Shown piece by piece: positions 6,068 to 6,238 of a stretch of 6,238 nucleotides of DNA (its first letter is position 1; every line of letters begins with the position of its first letter). The stretch covers positions 1-6,238 of the forward strand of contig CAMORE010000113.1 in NCBI GenBank assembly GCA_946623365.1, written 5' to 3'. The notes beneath the pieces are model-generated. The model saw only the letters and a program-made list of their open reading frames with translations. It was not told the DNA's origin and searched no databases. Source of the DNA: an uncultured Acinetobacter sp. Its GTDB lineage: Bacteria > Cyanobacteriota > Vampirovibrionia > Gastranaerophilales > Gastranaerophilaceae. A program made the translations under genes and the position numbers.

Positions 6068-6085
6068 AAGTATATATACATACTT
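6068..6085. repeat. 18-bp near-palindrome upstream of the five-module gene
   Basis: AAGTATATATACATACTT is self-complementary at 16 of 18 positions and lies 27 bases before the ATG at 6040. It could be an operator beside a promoter. Alternating A/T sequence makes such palindromes easy to obtain by chance. Confidence 0.25.
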
Positions 6086-6087
6086 AT

Positions 6088-6116
6088 ATATTACAATTTT
6101 TTTGACTGAAATACAA
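6088..6116 (-). promoter_or_regulatory. weak candidate promoter for the five-module gene
   Basis: On the minus strand TTGTAT (6116-6111), a 17-base spacer and TAATAT (6093-6088) each match consensus at 4 of 6 bases. If used, the 6068-6085 near-palindrome would lie at the start of the transcript. Co-transcription with the upstream serine-tail gene is also possible, as no terminator is seen between them. Confidence 0.25.
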
Positions 6117-6137
6117 TGCATTTTTTGTTAAATTTTA

Positions 6138-6238
<101 letters not shown>

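Noticed and set aside
6124..6137. 14-base match TTTGTTAAATTTTA also present at 2413-2426
   Set aside because: It is made almost only of A and T, so a chance match in this AT-rich window is likely, and the two contexts differ.

Overview
The window is strongly AT-rich bacterial DNA (about one third G+C by eye). Most genes have good AGGAGG-type ribosome sites and the standard code fits every reading frame. The gene set (beta-carbonic anhydrase, extended SDR sugar-nucleotide epimerase, hexapeptide sugar O-acetyltransferase, Hsp20, PHP phosphoesterase) is ordinary bacterial housekeeping and surface-sugar metabolism. The acetyltransferase resembles Bacteroides/Clostridia-type enzymes. An uncultured low-GC anaerobe, for example a gut Clostridia or Gastranaerophilales-like lineage, is a plausible guess, but nothing here fixes the phylum. 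I see no transposase, phage gene, tRNA, rRNA or CRISPR array.

Layout, left to right. Positions 1-305 (minus) hold the N-terminal part of a beta-carbonic anhydrase cut by the window edge. Positions 562-1482 (minus) encode a GalE-like NAD-dependent epimerase. Positions 1590-2168 (minus) encode a LacA/Maa-type sugar O-acetyltransferase that lies upstream of the epimerase in transcription order. A divergent intergenic region (2169-2600) holds a possible nested-stem element and a structured leader that masks the ribosome site of the next gene. Positions 2601-3062 (plus) encode an Hsp20 small heat-shock protein ending in a strong terminator. Positions 3347-4195 (plus) encode a PHP-family phosphoesterase of the YciV/RNase AM type. 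It converges on the next gene across a symmetric terminator that can serve both strands. Positions 4283-6040 (minus) encode a 585-residue protein of unknown function built of five diverged modules, each opening with a Y-[GD]-T-P-x-I motif. At the right edge, 6138-6238 is an AGT/AGC triplet tract. Read on the minus strand it is a pure serine tail of at least 32 residues that ends directly in TAA TAA, so it is best read as the 3' end of another minus-strand gene.

How the parts may work together: the acetyltransferase and epimerase are a plausible pair for making or decorating surface polysaccharide sugars. Hsp20 stands alone and its leader looks like an RNA thermometer of the ROSE kind. The least explained part is the right third, where the serine-tail gene is followed, 97 bases after its stop and on the same strand, by the five-module protein. 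No recognised domain explains either one, and they are the best candidates in the window for something undescribed.
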